DNA from: Mermis nigrescens
Taxonomy: Eukaryota > Nematoda > Enoplea > Mermithida > Mermithidae
Assembly: GCA_036768485.1 (NCBI GenBank)
Contig: JAVLUZ010000702.1
Location: forward strand, 124,001 to 188,000
DNA: 64,000 nt
Direction of reading: 5' to 3'
How positions within the stretch are numbered: position 1 is the stretch's first letter; every line of letters starts with the position of its first letter. The notes beneath the pieces were generated by a model. That model searched no databases, was not told where the DNA came from, and worked only from the letters and a program-made list of their open reading frames with translations. Made by a program: the position numbers and the translations under genes. Positions 63,238 through 64,000 of the stretch are shown here, piece by piece.

Positions 63238-64000
63238 TGTTCTTTTATTTTTGGCCTAAAATAGCCAAAACACGCGAGTTTCCTCGACAATGGGAAATCA
63301 AAATTTCGACTCGGGGGATAGGAAGTCGATTGATTTTGGGCGGGGGTCATACATGGGCAGCGACAAAGTTCTGAGGGCCGATGGGGCCAAATTGCCAGAA
63401 AGTAGCACAAAAATTCAATTCTAGGGATATTTCAGATTTTGGGGGGTCCAGCCAGACCCCAAGACCCAACGCGTCCGGGTGTGGTGGGGATCCTCCCCAT
63501 CCCCCTTTTTTATACATGAACGATTCCTACTGTACACTACGTACTCATGAAAGCCATTATGTGACGTAATGAAATATTTTTGGGCGCCGAATCGGCCAAA
63601 GTTTATTTTTGGTCAATTCTGATTTCCGGTACAGCTTTTGTACGTTACACATAGTGGCGTATAGGAACCTTCATTCGCAAACTTTACGCAGAAAATGCGT
63701 ATCTGTGGTTCTTAAATTTTGGCCTGTCAGCATTAACCCCTCCCAGAATTTTGAGCCGTTACGCGTATGGTCAGCATACTGTAGGCTTGGCAGGGGCCTA
63801 ATTATCAGACGGTTACATCACGAATATTTCAAAGGTCAAACATGGGCCGAAAAAATACGTGGAAAGGCGCCATTTTTCGATGTATCTCATTGAGCTCCAA
63901 GTCATCGGCATCTAAAAATAGTGAATTTTGAGAAATAAGTTCGTCTTTCTGCATTTACGTAGTTTTTTTGATAAATTGTCAAAAGATTAATTCTATTTGA
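63238..64000. other. 3' flank: F remainder, A relative, no gene
   Basis: 63352-63485 resembles a short diverged A (CATGGGCAGCGACAAAG to CGCGTCCGGGTGTGG). 63730-63770 ends like F (GAGCCGTTACGCGTATG). The open frames here are repeat-derived. Confidence 0.4.

Noticed and set aside
1..64000. CRISPR-like array from regularly repeated GC hairpins
   Set aside because: The hairpins lie inside dispersed transposons at irregular spacing, in a spliceosomal eukaryotic locus.
1..64000. Reverse transcriptase, intact transposase, tRNA or rRNA genes
   Set aside because: No catalytic motif blocks or RNA-gene signatures were recognised by reading; structural RNA prediction could not be run.

Overview
This is nuclear DNA from an animal. 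It is AT-rich, intron-rich and heavily loaded with repeats. Two protein-coding genes can be reconstructed exon by exon, both on the + strand and head to tail. The first is prohibitin-2 (PHB2): 6 exons, 6575-17250, 298 codons. The second is an Ssdp/SSBP-type LIM-domain-binding cofactor: 12 exons, 24021-62599, 465 codons. Every exon junction is GT-AG and reading frame is kept across all 16 introns. Both proteins look closer to arthropod/ecdysozoan orthologs than to vertebrate ones: PHB2 keeps SICNEVLKS and [14 protein letters not shown], and the SSBP carries a charged C-terminal tail. I cannot name the species.

Layout. 1-6.4 kb: transposon debris, including a nested set at 4.4-6.3 kb. 6.5-17.4 kb: PHB2 with introns of 1.3-3.2 kb and a canonical poly(A) signal at 17357. 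17.4-24.0 kb: intergenic repeats and a probable SSBP upstream region. 24.0-62.6 kb: SSBP, whose introns reach 10.2 kb. 62.6-64 kb: 3' flank and repeats.

Most non-coding DNA consists of short non-autonomous transposons. Their terminal inverted repeats (TIRs) and 8-bp target-site duplications (TSDs) point to hAT-type movement. I name the families locally: A (about 250 bp, TIR CATAssTGGGCG, 22 sites), B (150-760 bp, TIR CAGTGTTTT, internal GTACAAAG motifs), C (about 1 kb, TIR CAGnGGCGGATyTA), D (about 410 bp, TIR-like CATAGGTGCAC), F (TACATGTAACGG ends), H (CAGGCCCG ends), J (160 bp, CAGGCACGTA ends), and larger TAGkGAT elements with GC-rich hexamer arrays just inside each end. No intact transposase was found, so these copies would depend on enzymes supplied elsewhere.

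The most notable non-gene signals are these. One nest is four elements deep (33.3-36.6 kb). The same stacking order (hexamer-array element, then C, then B) occurs three times. A 1.5-kb foldback element has one arm preserving the uninterrupted target of a family A insertion in the other arm, and its right end has been swapped for B sequence. A 13-nt hairpin, GGCGCGAAGCGCC, containing the very stable DNA mini-hairpin GCGAAGC, recurs in otherwise unrelated repeat families. I saw no CRISPR array, rRNA, tRNA or bacterial feature.
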